59,909 nucleotides of DNA from assembly GCA_045637525.1 (NCBI GenBank), contig JAZTZP010000153.1:1-59909 (forward strand). Reading direction: 5' to 3'. The notes beneath the pieces are model-generated. The model searched no databases. It was given only the letters and a program-made list of their open reading frames with translations, and was not told where the DNA came from. Origin of the DNA: JAZTZP01 sp045637525. Lineage in GTDB: Bacteria; Bacillota; Clostridia; UBA1381. The position numbers and the translations under genes were made by a program. Every line of letters begins with the position of its first letter. Position 1 is the first letter of the stretch. This document shows positions 27,717 through 35,825 of the stretch, piece by piece.

Positions 27717-28159
27717 TGAGAACATTTAAAGGTAGGGTTGTTACACCCGGAACAGTTACGGCTGAAGCTTTGGTATCTACTGAAGGCTTTAACACTCTTG
27801 CATCTTTTCAGATGGCACTTCAGTTTGGAGATAAAGAGATGAAATGCGGTGACCAGAACAACAAGGATATTCACGGAAAATCTATGATAGGAAAGGCACT
27901 TTGCCTTCCACAGACAATAGGTTCAACAACGGGAGGGCTTGTGCTTTACTGTGCATGTGCTATGGAAAAGAATCCTGCGTGTATGCTTTTTGCAAATCAT
28001 ATAGACTCTCTTGCGGCAGCAGGTGCGATTCTTGCCGATGTGTGGGCTGACGGCGTTTCAATGCCGGTAATTGACTGTCTTGGTGATGAATTTTTAGAAT
28101 ATGTAAAAGACGGTATGAAAATCACAATAAAGGAAGACGGAATTGTAGAGGTAAAGTAG
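27716..28159 (+). CDS. Aconitase X, small subunit (DUF126, swivel domain)
   Basis: 147-residue partner of AcnX, equivalent to the swivelling domain of aconitases. Family features are RVVTPGTVTAEALVS at the start, the central GKALCLPQTIGSTTGG (a Ser/Thr-rich substrate loop) and the C-terminal IDCLGDEFLEYVKDGMKITI. Fused in some species, it is separate here, overlapping the large-subunit gene by 1 nt. It is the last gene of the MarR operon, with a terminator about 40 nt after the stop. Confidence 0.88.
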   Translation: MRTFKGRVVTPGTVTAEALVSTEGFNTLASFQMALQFGDKEMKCGDQNNKDIHGKSMIGKALCLPQTIGSTTGGLVLYCACAMEKNPACMLFANHIDSLAAAGAILADVWADGVSMPVIDCLGDEFLEYVKDGMKITIKEDGIVEVK

Positions 28160-28201
28160 TATTAAAAAGGCAAAAAAATGATATTTTGAATAAAAGAAAA
28201 C

Positions 28202-28238
28202 AGACCTTAAGATTGATAAAAAATCTTGAGGTCTTTTG
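28202..28238 (+). terminator. Terminator of the MarR/aconitase X operon
   Basis: AGACCTTAAGATT (28202-28214) pairs with AATCTTGAGGTCT (28222-28234), 13 bp with one G-U, followed by a T-rich tail. Confidence 0.85.
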
Positions 28239-28319
28239 ATTTTAGAAAACATAGTAAAAATCCTGAAAAATGAGTATTTGTATATAATAAAATTAAGATT
28301 TTGTTTTTCCCTGATTTTA

Positions 28320-28359
28320 AAAGGATAAGAGGATACGAAAAATTGACCTTTTATCCTTT
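28320..28359 (-). terminator. Terminator of the response-regulator gene
   Basis: AAAGGATAA (28320-28328) pairs with TTATCCTTT (28351-28359). On the minus strand it follows the stop codon closely and ends in a T-rich stretch. Moderate strength. Confidence 0.55.
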
Positions 28360-28364
28360 AATTC

Positions 28365-29894
28365 TTATTTGTTTTTGTTGCGGTAAATGTCAGGCGAACA
28401 TCTGTTTTTTTCTTTGAATTTTTTATAAAAATATCCCATGCTTTCATATCCCACAGCTTTTGCAATTGCACATATGGAGTCATTTGTTTTGCAGAGCAGG
28501 TCTTCTGCGTGCGTTATACGTATCTTATTAAGATAGTTGGTAAATGATACACCTACCTGAGATTTAAGCAGCCTGCTAAGATATGTCGGATTATAATGGA
28601 CATAGTTTGCAACGTCTGTAAGTGATATTGTTGAATGATAGTTTTGTTGTATAAAGTATATTGCTTTTTCTATAGCGCTGGGTTGAGAATTGGTTTTGGC
28701 TGAAAGAAAGCTTATCGTGTTTTCTATAGTTTGCGGCAGATACTCTATAAGACGTTGTATCTGAATAGGTGAGTTAAGCCTGTCAAATTCCAAAGGGAGC
28801 TTTATATCATCAGGATATATGTTAAATTCATGCATTTTTTCAGGATCGGCATATGTAATCAGTTGCTGATAAATCGAACATGCAAAGGTTTCCATAAAGG
28901 TTTGCTGAGTATTGTATTTGTCGATAATAGCATCAAGCTTGTCGGCAATCTGAAGGTTGTTGCTTTTTTTCATAATCATATTTATAAGAATACCCGCCTG
29001 TTGAGAAGCTTCGGTAAATATTTTGTTATAGTTTGCAAGATCATATATATTAACGAATATTCTTGACAAAGAAATCTCAATCTGAAGATTGAGGATAGCG
29101 GCGAGATCACATATTAATGAGTTTTTAAAGTCGAAAAGGATTTTCATAAACTCTTCGGTGCTGTCAGCTTTTGAGATGAGAAGGACTTTAAAGGAGTCAA
29201 AGGTATATATAAGCGGACAGACAAGGTAATCACCGCGGCACATAAGGTTTTTTACTGCCTGAATAATAGTGTCTGAGTTGAAATCATCATTTTTTTCCAA
29301 AAAAGAATCAAGCTCAATAAGATTTATATCAATAATTGTCATATAATCAGAAGACAGATTATATAAAAAATTAGATTCCTTCATAATGCTTTGAAGCTGT
29401 TCTGCAGTTATCATATTATGTTTATATATAAAGTCATAAAGGGATTTTTGCAGACGTGGGTTTATGTAATTCTGGAATGTTATCTTGGTAGATGCTGAGT
29501 TTTTATTTTCAAGATGATTATGTAGCGATGTGAGAACCTCTGTTAATGATGTTACCGAAAGAGGCTTTAATATATATTTAAATATTTTATGATCGATACC
29601 GAAAGAAGCAAACTTAAAATCTTCATGGGCACTTAAGAACACCACTTCAATATCCGGATTGATTGAGCGTATTTCGCGTAAGAGATCAAGTCCGGTGAAT
29701 TCAGGCATAATTATATCGGTAATGACAGCATCGACATGATGTGTTTTTATATATTCCATTGCAACGCGGCCATCATAAAAAGTACCTGCAAGATTAAATC
29801 CAAGTTCGTTGTAATTAATTACTTCTGCGAAGACATCTATGGTAAAGCATTCATCATCAACTAAAATAAGATCATACAATTTACGTCTCTCCAA
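28365..29894 (-). CDS. YesN-type response regulator (receiver + AraC HTH)
   Basis: About 509 residues. Start chosen at TTG 29894-29892, because GGAGG lies 8 nt before it; a GTG seven codons upstream has no ribosome site. The receiver domain spans about 4-120: acidic pair VDDE, phospho-acceptor Asp in DAVITDIIMPEF (near 58), Ser in FLSAHED and Lys in ILKPLS. A long linker region (about 130-400) has no clear motif. The C-terminal ~100 residues are an AraC-type double helix-turn-helix (ISLTDVANYVHYNPTYLSRLLK and SICAIAKAVGYESMGYFYKKFK). It diverges from the GHL6-like gene. Its partner is probably the sensor kinase at 50265, 20 kb away, and its targets the two direct-repeat promoters described separately. 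Confidence 0.88.
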   Translation of the reverse strand: MERRKLYDLILVDDECFTIDVFAEVINYNELGFNLAGTFYDGRVAMEYIKTHHVDAVITDIIMPEFTGLDLLREIRSINPDIEVVFLSAHEDFKFASFGIDHKIFKYILKPLSVTSLTEVLTSLHNHLENKNSASTKITFQNYINPRLQKSLYDFIYKHNMITAEQLQSIMKESNFLYNLSSDYMTIIDINLIELDSFLEKNDDFNSDTIIQAVKNLMCRGDYLVCPLIYTFDSFKVLLISKADSTEEFMKILFDFKNSLICDLAAILNLQIEISLSRIFVNIYDLANYNKIFTEASQQAGILINMIMKKSNNLQIADKLDAIIDKYNTQQTFMETFACSIYQQLITYADPEKMHEFNIYPDDIKLPLEFDRLNSPIQIQRLIEYLPQTIENTISFLSAKTNSQPSAIEKAIYFIQQNYHSTISLTDVANYVHYNPTYLSRLLKSQVGVSFTNYLNKIRITHAEDLLCKTNDSICAIAKAVGYESMGYFYKKFKEKNRCSPDIYRNKNK

Positions 29895-29931
29895 TTTACT
29901 TTCCTCCGATTCCACGTTTATAGTTATATAT

Positions 29932-29959
29932 ATTATATCATATTTTTTTAAAAAGTAAA
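29932..29959 (-). promoter_or_regulatory. Candidate promoter of the response-regulator gene
   Basis: On the minus strand, TTTACT (29959-29954), 16 bp, TATAAT (29937-29932), about 38 bp before the TTG start. The -10 is perfect, the -35 weak. Confidence 0.45.
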
Positions 29960-29981
29960 GTCTTTTTTTTTATATGGTAAA

Positions 29982-30007
29982 AATTGAGTATAAAAATCGG
30001 AATTGAA
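29982..30007 (+). promoter_or_regulatory. Upstream direct-repeat site, variant spacing
   Basis: AATTGAG (29982-29988) and AATTGAA (30001-30007) with a 19-bp period, preceded by GGTAAAA as in the sites at 30076 and 32232. It lies between the divergent genes and could be an auxiliary or autoregulatory site of the response regulator. Confidence 0.35.
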
Positions 30008-30075
30008 TATATATTAAAGGGCACTGTTTCGCGATTGTCGGTGCAAAAGTGTATCACGCTTTTAAAAGAAGTAAA

Positions 30076-30134
30076 AATTGAGTATATAAAAGTATGAATT
30101 GAGAATTGCTGATGCGAAAAAAAGGTGTTAAAAT
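30076..30134 (+). promoter_or_regulatory. Direct-repeat activator site and promoter of the GHL6-like gene
   Basis: AATTGAG at 30076-30082 and 30097-30103 (21-bp period), then TTGCTG (30106-30111), 17 bp, TAAAAT (30129-30134). The weak -35 with adjacent direct repeats suggests an AraC-type activator touching RNA polymerase. The layout is base-for-base the same as at 32232-32290. Confidence 0.65.
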
Positions 30135-30178
30135 GATATTAAATGAATTTTATTTAACAACATCAGGAGAGAACAGAT

Positions 30179-32173
30179 ATGAGATACAGACAGATAAATT
30201 TAGATTTTCATACAAGTGAAGCGATAAAAAATATCGGAGAAGGATTTTCTAAAGAACAGTTTCAGCAAGCGCTGAAAGTCGGACATGTTGATTCAATAAC
30301 GCTCTTTTCAAAGTGTCATCACGGATGGTCATATCATCCGACTAAAGCCAATAAAATGCATCCCGGACTGAAATTTGATTTGCTTGGGGCACAGATTGAG
30401 GCGGCACATGAAATAGGAGTAAAAACTCCTGTTTATTTATCGGCAGGGCTTGATGAAAAAGAGCTTTCAATACATCCTGAGTGGGCAAGTGTTGCGCAGT
30501 GGGAATATGAAGAAGGATTACTTGAGCCTTTAAAATCCGACAGAGTAGGTTATCACGGTATTTGCCTTAATACTCCTTATCTTGATAAATTGACAGAACA
30601 GATTCAGGAGGTTTTGAGAAATTATGACGCTGACGGTATATTTCTTGATATTGTTGGGGTGCGTACCTGCTATTGCGATACTTGTGTAAAGCAACGTATA
30701 AGCGAGGGAAGAGAGCCTTATGATACTGCGGCAGCGCTTGAAATGGCTGAACGTGTGTATAAAAATTATACTGACAGAGTAAGAAAGGCTATTGATGAAA
30801 TAAAACCGGGATTGCCTGTTTTTCATAACGGAGGACATATCAGACATGGCAGACGCGATCTTGCGTATGTAAATTCTCATCTGGAGCTTGAGAGCTTGCC
30901 GACGGGCGGCTGGGGGTATGACCATTTTCCCGTCTCGGCTTCATATGCCAGAATACTTGGACGTGATTATATCGGAATGACCGGAAAATTTCATACTACA
31001 TGGGGTGAATTTGGAGGGTTTAAGCATCCGAATGCATTAAGATACGAAGTGGCACTCTCTGTTGCAAACGGTGCAGGATGTTCAATAGGTGATCAGCTTC
31101 ATCCGCTCGGAGCTATGGATATGGCAACATATAAGCTTATAGGAAGTGCTTACAGCGAAACAGAACAAAAAGAACCGTGGCTAAAGGGTTTTAAGAATAT
31201 TGCAGATATAGCAGTTCTCGGTAATGAAGCAGTATCTAATTATTATAACATCAATAAAAAGCTGAATCAGACATTTGCAACTAAAATAGGGAAATCGGAT
31301 ACCGGCTGTTCAAGAATATTACTTGAGGGAAAATATCTGTTTAACTACATAGATATGGAAGAGGATTTTTGCAAATACAAGGTAATAATTTTGCCTGACA
31401 ATGTTGTAATAGATGATGATATGGAAAAGAAAATATCAGAGTTTGTATCACGTGGCGGAAAGCTTCTTGCGACCGGAAAATCGGGTACAAAAGTTGACAA
31501 AGCGGAATTTGCGTTTGATTTTGGTTGTAAATATATCGGGGAAGCGGAGTATAAGCCTGATTATTTCAGACCGGGATTTGAATTAAAAAGCCTCGGAAAC
31601 AGTGCATTTGTAATGTATAGCGACGGATACAGAGTGGAAGAAACTGACGGAACAGTTTTGGGAAAACGTGAAAATCCTTATTTTAACCGCACAAAAGAAC
31701 ACTTCAGCTCTCATCAGCATACGCCGAATAATCCGGAGGATTGTGAAAGCGCATTTATTGAGGGAAAAGACGGAATTTATATCGGTTGGAATGTTTTTGA
31801 AGATTACGCTGTAAAGGGAAGCATTGTTTTAAAAGAAATGGTGGTATATGCACTTGACAGACTGCTGAAGGATAAAAAAACTGTTATTACAGATTTACCG
31901 GCACAAGGTGTTGTTACGGTAACCAAAAAAGATAAAACAATGGTTATACATCATTTGTATGCAACACCCGTTACAAGAGGTGAGAAAACTCAGATTATTG
32001 AGGATTTACCGGACATATACAATACACATACATCGGTAAAAGCCGAAAATGTAAAAAGAGTTTATAAAGCACCTCAGAATATTGATATTGCCTTTGAAAT
32101 TAAAGACGGTTATGTAAGCTTTGAGACGGACAGGTTTGAATGCCATCAGATGATAGTAGTAGAAAACTATTAA
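30179..32173 (+). CDS. GHL6-like glycoside hydrolase with beta-galactosidase trimerisation-type domain
   Basis: 664-residue protein without signal peptide, so probably cytoplasmic. Residues about 1-345 resemble the hypothetical glycosyl hydrolase 6 (GHL6) TIM barrel: INLDFHTS at the start, FSKCHHGWSYHP near 44, YDADGIFLDIVG near 150 (candidate catalytic Asp) and a Cys pair (CYCDTC) beyond it. A glutamine-amidotransferase-like domain like the beta-galactosidase trimerisation domain follows (about 350-570; YKVIILPDNV, FVSRGGKLLATG), then a beta tail. AGGAG precedes ATG 8 nt upstream. It is the first gene right of the divergent response regulator and has the same operator as the ABC operon. Related barrels act on fucose- or galactose-containing glycans, but the substrate is not established. 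Confidence 0.75.
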   Translation: MRYRQINLDFHTSEAIKNIGEGFSKEQFQQALKVGHVDSITLFSKCHHGWSYHPTKANKMHPGLKFDLLGAQIEAAHEIGVKTPVYLSAGLDEKELSIHPEWASVAQWEYEEGLLEPLKSDRVGYHGICLNTPYLDKLTEQIQEVLRNYDADGIFLDIVGVRTCYCDTCVKQRISEGREPYDTAAALEMAERVYKNYTDRVRKAIDEIKPGLPVFHNGGHIRHGRRDLAYVNSHLELESLPTGGWGYDHFPVSASYARILGRDYIGMTGKFHTTWGEFGGFKHPNALRYEVALSVANGAGCSIGDQLHPLGAMDMATYKLIGSAYSETEQKEPWLKGFKNIADIAVLGNEAVSNYYNINKKLNQTFATKIGKSDTGCSRILLEGKYLFNYIDMEEDFCKYKVIILPDNVVIDDDMEKKISEFVSRGGKLLATGKSGTKVDKAEFAFDFGCKYIGEAEYKPDYFRPGFELKSLGNSAFVMYSDGYRVEETDGTVLGKRENPYFNRTKEHFSSHQHTPNNPEDCESAFIEGKDGIYIGWNVFEDYAVKGSIVLKEMVVYALDRLLKDKKTVITDLPAQGVVTVTKKDKTMVIHHLYATPVTRGEKTQIIEDLPDIYNTHTSVKAENVKRVYKAPQNIDIAFEIKDGYVSFETDRFECHQMIVVENY

Positions 32174-32231
32174 TTGGATAATTTTTTAACCTTTTTCTGC
32201 AGTTAATGACAGAATAATATAAAAAGGTAAA

Positions 32232-32290
32232 GAATGAGGATATGGAAGTATGAATTGAGGATTGTCGAATACAAAAAAATATGCTAAAAT
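32232..32290 (+). promoter_or_regulatory. Direct-repeat activator site and promoter of the ABC operon
   Basis: GAATGAG (32232-32238) and AATTGAG (32253-32259), 21-bp period, then TTGTCG (32262-32267), 17 bp, TAAAAT (32285-32290). The block around AAGTATGAATTGAG is shared with the site before the GHL6-like gene. Confidence 0.65.
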
Positions 32291-32347
32291 AAAAACAGTT
32301 TAAGCTTAATTTAATGCAAAATAAGTGAAGGAGAAGTGTTAATAAGA

Positions 32348-33298
32348 ATGGATATGGTTTTAAAAAAGGGCTGTGCAGCCAAAAAACGAAATCGAAGCGG
32401 AAAAAGAGTATATTATACTGAGTTGTATGCTATGATGGCGATTCCTTTATTTATGCTGATATTGTTTTCGTATGTACCTATGTTTGGTATTATTATAGCG
32501 TTCAAGGATTATAAGTTTAATAAGGGAATACTTGGTTCAAACTGGGTTGGACTAAAGAATTTTGAATTTTTCTTAAAATCAAATGACTTTTTTGTAATAA
32601 CCCGTAATACAATACTTTTAAATTTGTTGTTTATTGTAACCGGAATAATAGCAGCATTGATGCTGGCGATATTACTTTATAATGTAACCAGCAGAAAAAC
32701 AACGAAGGTGCTTCAGACGCTGTACATAACACCTAATTTTGTAGGTTGGGTGCTTGTTTCATACCTTGTATATGCATTTTTGAACCCGCAGTACGGCATG
32801 ATGAACAACTTTTTGAGAAGTATCGGGTTGCCTGAAATAGCATGGTATTCCGAGCCAAAATACTGGCCGGCAATACTTACAATAGTTAATATATGGAAAC
32901 ATGTGGGTATGGACAGCGTTATGTATTATGCGGCACTTATGGGAATTGATGAAGCATTATTTGAAGCGGCAAAGATAGATGGCGCAAATAATTCTCAGAT
33001 TACGCGAAAAATAATGATACCTGAAATAATGGCTGTTATAACAATTTTAACTATTTTGAAAATAGGAAATATTTTCAGAGGTGATTTCGGTCTGTTCTAT
33101 CAGGTAACAATGGACTCGGCTCTTTTATACAATGTGACGGATGTTGTTGATACATATGTTTACAGGACAATGAAAGAATCAAATAATATGTCGCTTACAA
33201 CGGCTATTGGGTTTTTACAATCTGTCGTAGGTCTTGTTATGGTAGTAGGAACAAATTGGCTGAGCAAGAAAATAGACGGCGAAAACGGGTTGTTCTGA
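32348..33298 (+). CDS. ABC sugar transporter permease (CUT1, LplB type)
   Basis: Integral membrane permease of about 316 residues with six predicted membrane helices (first near AMMAIPLFMLILFSYVPMFG). The ATPase-contact loop is visible as EAAKIDGANNSQITRKIMIPEI near residue 215. The start is uncertain: GTG 32336 is only 2 nt after AAGGAG, while ATG 32348 is 14 nt away; I take the ATG. It forms an importer with the next permease and the lipoprotein downstream. No ATPase is encoded here, as usual for this family, which shares an MsmX-type ATPase. Likely cargo is an oligosaccharide released by the surface enzymes of the locus. Confidence 0.9.
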   Translation: MDMVLKKGCAAKKRNRSGKRVYYTELYAMMAIPLFMLILFSYVPMFGIIIAFKDYKFNKGILGSNWVGLKNFEFFLKSNDFFVITRNTILLNLLFIVTGIIAALMLAILLYNVTSRKTTKVLQTLYITPNFVGWVLVSYLVYAFLNPQYGMMNNFLRSIGLPEIAWYSEPKYWPAILTIVNIWKHVGMDSVMYYAALMGIDEALFEAAKIDGANNSQITRKIMIPEIMAVITILTILKIGNIFRGDFGLFYQVTMDSALLYNVTDVVDTYVYRTMKESNNMSLTTAIGFLQSVVGLVMVVGTNWLSKKIDGENGLF

Positions 33299-33330
33299 TA
33301 ATTCGAATAAAAAGAAAGGACATTACTAAG

Positions 33331-34215
33331 ATGAGAAAAAAATCTTTTATTGGACAGGTGATATTGACTTTAGTATTAGCTTGTCTTGCAGCGGCAATAG
33401 TCATACCGTTTCTTATATTGGTTGGTGTATCTTTTTCAAATGAAAAAGATGTGCTTCTTAACGGTTATAAACTAATACCTGAAAATTTTTCACTTGATGC
33501 ATACCGATATGTACTGAAAAATCCCGTTCAGATTTTACAGGCATATAAAATTACAATTATATTTGCATCGGGAGCGACATTGCTTTCATTACTATTTATG
33601 TCTCTTTTGGCATATCCTCTTTCAAGAAATGATTTGCCGGGACGAAATATAATTAATTTTTTAATATATTTTACAATGCTCTTTAATGGAGGTCTGGTTC
33701 CGACATATTTGTTGATGACTAAATATCTTCATCTTAATGATACCATTTGGGTGTACATATTGCCGACTTTAGTGAGTGTATGGCATGTGTTTATGATAAG
33801 GACATTTTTCAAGGGACTGCCCGAAAGTATAATTGAGGCGGCAATGATAGACGGAGCAAGTCAGACAAGAACCCTGTTCGGAATAGTAATTCCTTTATCA
33901 AAGCCTGTGCTTGCAACGGTTGCACTATTGGTTTTCCTCGGAAAGTGGAACAGCTGGTTTGAATCTATGCTATATATTAAAAATCAGGAATTGGTGAGCT
34001 TGCAGTATTTTCTTCAGCGTATAATGAGAAATATTCAGCTCCTTAAAGAATCAAGTGAGACCGGGCAGTCTTTGACTCAGGGCTCAATGGATATTCCGGG
34101 AGAAACGGCAAGAATGGCGATGGCTGTGCTTGTAGCAGGACCTGCGCTGTTTGTATTTCCGTTTTTCCAGAAGTATTTTGTTAAAGGTCTTACTGTCGGG
34201 GGTGTTAAGGGATAA
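33331..34215 (+). CDS. ABC sugar transporter permease (CUT1, LplC/YtcP type)
   Basis: Second permease, 294 residues from ATG 33331, which follows AAAGGA by about 10 nt; the frame runs further upstream into the previous gene without a ribosome site. Six membrane helices are predicted, the first at ILTLVLACLAAAIVIPFLILV. The coupling motif EAAMIDGASQTRTLFGIVIPLS lies near residue 170. The C-terminus KYFVKGLTVGGVKG is the family ending. It pairs with the upstream permease. Confidence 0.92.
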   Translation: MRKKSFIGQVILTLVLACLAAAIVIPFLILVGVSFSNEKDVLLNGYKLIPENFSLDAYRYVLKNPVQILQAYKITIIFASGATLLSLLFMSLLAYPLSRNDLPGRNIINFLIYFTMLFNGGLVPTYLLMTKYLHLNDTIWVYILPTLVSVWHVFMIRTFFKGLPESIIEAAMIDGASQTRTLFGIVIPLSKPVLATVALLVFLGKWNSWFESMLYIKNQELVSLQYFLQRIMRNIQLLKESSETGQSLTQGSMDIPGETARMAMAVLVAGPALFVFPFFQKYFVKGLTVGGVKG

Positions 34216-34286
34216 TTTGTGTTATTAATAAGTAAGTGCATATTGCAATTATTCAGTAAATAAATTTTAAAAGGAGAAGTATAAAA

Positions 34287-35771
34287 ATGAAAACAAAAAG
34301 AATTTTAAGTTGTCTTACAGCTATCGCTTGCATGATGTCGGTTGCCGGCTGTGGAGAGAAGAAGGAAACTGCAAATGGCGGGGAAGTTCCGAAGCTTATT
34401 TACCTCGTACCGGGTGATCCGCAATCGGATGAAGCTTCTGTTGAGGCGAAGTTGAATGAAATTTTAGAGGCTAAAATCGGCGCGACGGTAGACATCCAGT
34501 TTATCGACTGGTCTGCATGGAAAGAAAAAACAAATCTGATGCTTGCATCAAATGAATATTTCGATATAACAAGTGCATATGCAATGACTGTTCCGGAGCT
34601 TGTTGACAACGGTTCGATTTACCCGCTTACAGAGCTTTTAGATGAACATGCACCGGCTTTAAAATCGGAGCTTGAGGACTATTTATGGGAAGCTGCAAAG
34701 GTTGACGGTGAAATTTACTGTGTACCGAATCAGCAAATTGAAGCAAACAACATAGGTTTATGTGTAAGAAAAGACTTAGCAGAGAAATATAACCTTGATT
34801 TTGATGCAGTAGATACACTTATGGATTTAGAGCCGTTCTGGCAGCAGATTCTTGCAAATGAGCCGGAGTTATATCCTTTTGATATGAGATCTTCTGGAGA
34901 ATTTGTAGAAGACGCACTTGAGCGTGACCCGTCAATTGAAGCGTTGCCGGTTTCGCATGCAAGCGGATACGGAACAACACTTTTGAAGATTTATTATGAT
35001 GATTTAAAGGTTGTGGCAACTCCGGATTTCAGAAACCATATAGACGGAGCAAGACTTGCATATGAATGCGGAGAAAAGGGATATTTCAGAAAAGACAGAG
35101 CAACAGCTGCAGATGACTCTGCGGACTATGCAGTAGGAAGATATGCTTCATATACAACATGGTATAAGCCGGGAATTGAAGCAGAGGTTAAAAATAAGAC
35201 AGGATATGATTATCTTTGCAAAATGCTTGGAACAGCATATGTAGCAGAAGCAACACCGCTTTCTACAAAGACAGTTATAAATGCAAATACAAAATATCCT
35301 GTTGAGAGTATTAAATTCTTAGAGCTTTTAAATACAGATAAGGAAGTATATAATCTTGTAGCTTTCGGTATTGAAGGTAAGCATTATAAATGGGTTGATG
35401 AAGAGCATATCGAATGTGACTCTGAAAGCGGATACTTCACAAATTCATCATGGGTATTCGGAAATGTATTTAATGCATATCCGCAGGTAGGACAGGAAGC
35501 TGATGTATGGGAAAAAACAAAAGCTCTTAACGATTCAGCTGTAAAATCACCGCTTATGGGACTTGCGTTTGATACAAGCGAAATAACTCTTGAGCTTGCA
35601 CAGTGTAATAAGGTTCAGCAGACATATCTCGTATCAATGATAGACAGAGCGGTAGGCGATCCTGATACATACTGGGAAGAATACAGAGCAGAGCTTAAAA
35701 AAGCAGGCATTGATAAGGTTATTGAATGTTATCAGAAGCAGGTTGACGAATTTATGGCTAATAAGAAGTGA
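34287..35771 (+). CDS. Extracellular solute-binding lipoprotein (CUT1, LplA type)
   Basis: 494-residue binding protein with a lipoprotein signal peptide ending in the lipobox SVAGC (Cys at about 22), so it is attached to the outer face of the membrane. Family traits include KIGATVDIQFIDWSAWKEKTNLMLASNEYFDI and the C-terminal YWEEYRAELKKAGIDKVIECYQKQVDEF. AAAGGAG precedes ATG by 10 nt. Third gene of the transporter operon, it should deliver oligosaccharide to the two permeases. It may be followed by read-through into the secreted LamG/Ig protein gene 54 nt on. Confidence 0.92.
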   Translation: MKTKRILSCLTAIACMMSVAGCGEKKETANGGEVPKLIYLVPGDPQSDEASVEAKLNEILEAKIGATVDIQFIDWSAWKEKTNLMLASNEYFDITSAYAMTVPELVDNGSIYPLTELLDEHAPALKSELEDYLWEAAKVDGEIYCVPNQQIEANNIGLCVRKDLAEKYNLDFDAVDTLMDLEPFWQQILANEPELYPFDMRSSGEFVEDALERDPSIEALPVSHASGYGTTLLKIYYDDLKVVATPDFRNHIDGARLAYECGEKGYFRKDRATAADDSADYAVGRYASYTTWYKPGIEAEVKNKTGYDYLCKMLGTAYVAEATPLSTKTVINANTKYPVESIKFLELLNTDKEVYNLVAFGIEGKHYKWVDEEHIECDSESGYFTNSSWVFGNVFNAYPQVGQEADVWEKTKALNDSAVKSPLMGLAFDTSEITLELAQCNKVQQTYLVSMIDRAVGDPDTYWEEYRAELKKAGIDKVIECYQKQVDEFMANKK

Positions 35772-35825
35772 TAAACTATAATTTAAAATAAAAAATCAAA
35801 TGAAAGGAGCGCATGGTACAAAATT

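Noticed and set aside
32336..34215. Missing ATPase as sign of a broken transporter
   Set aside because: CUT1 operons of this type in Bacillota normally lack the ATPase and use a shared MsmX-like one.
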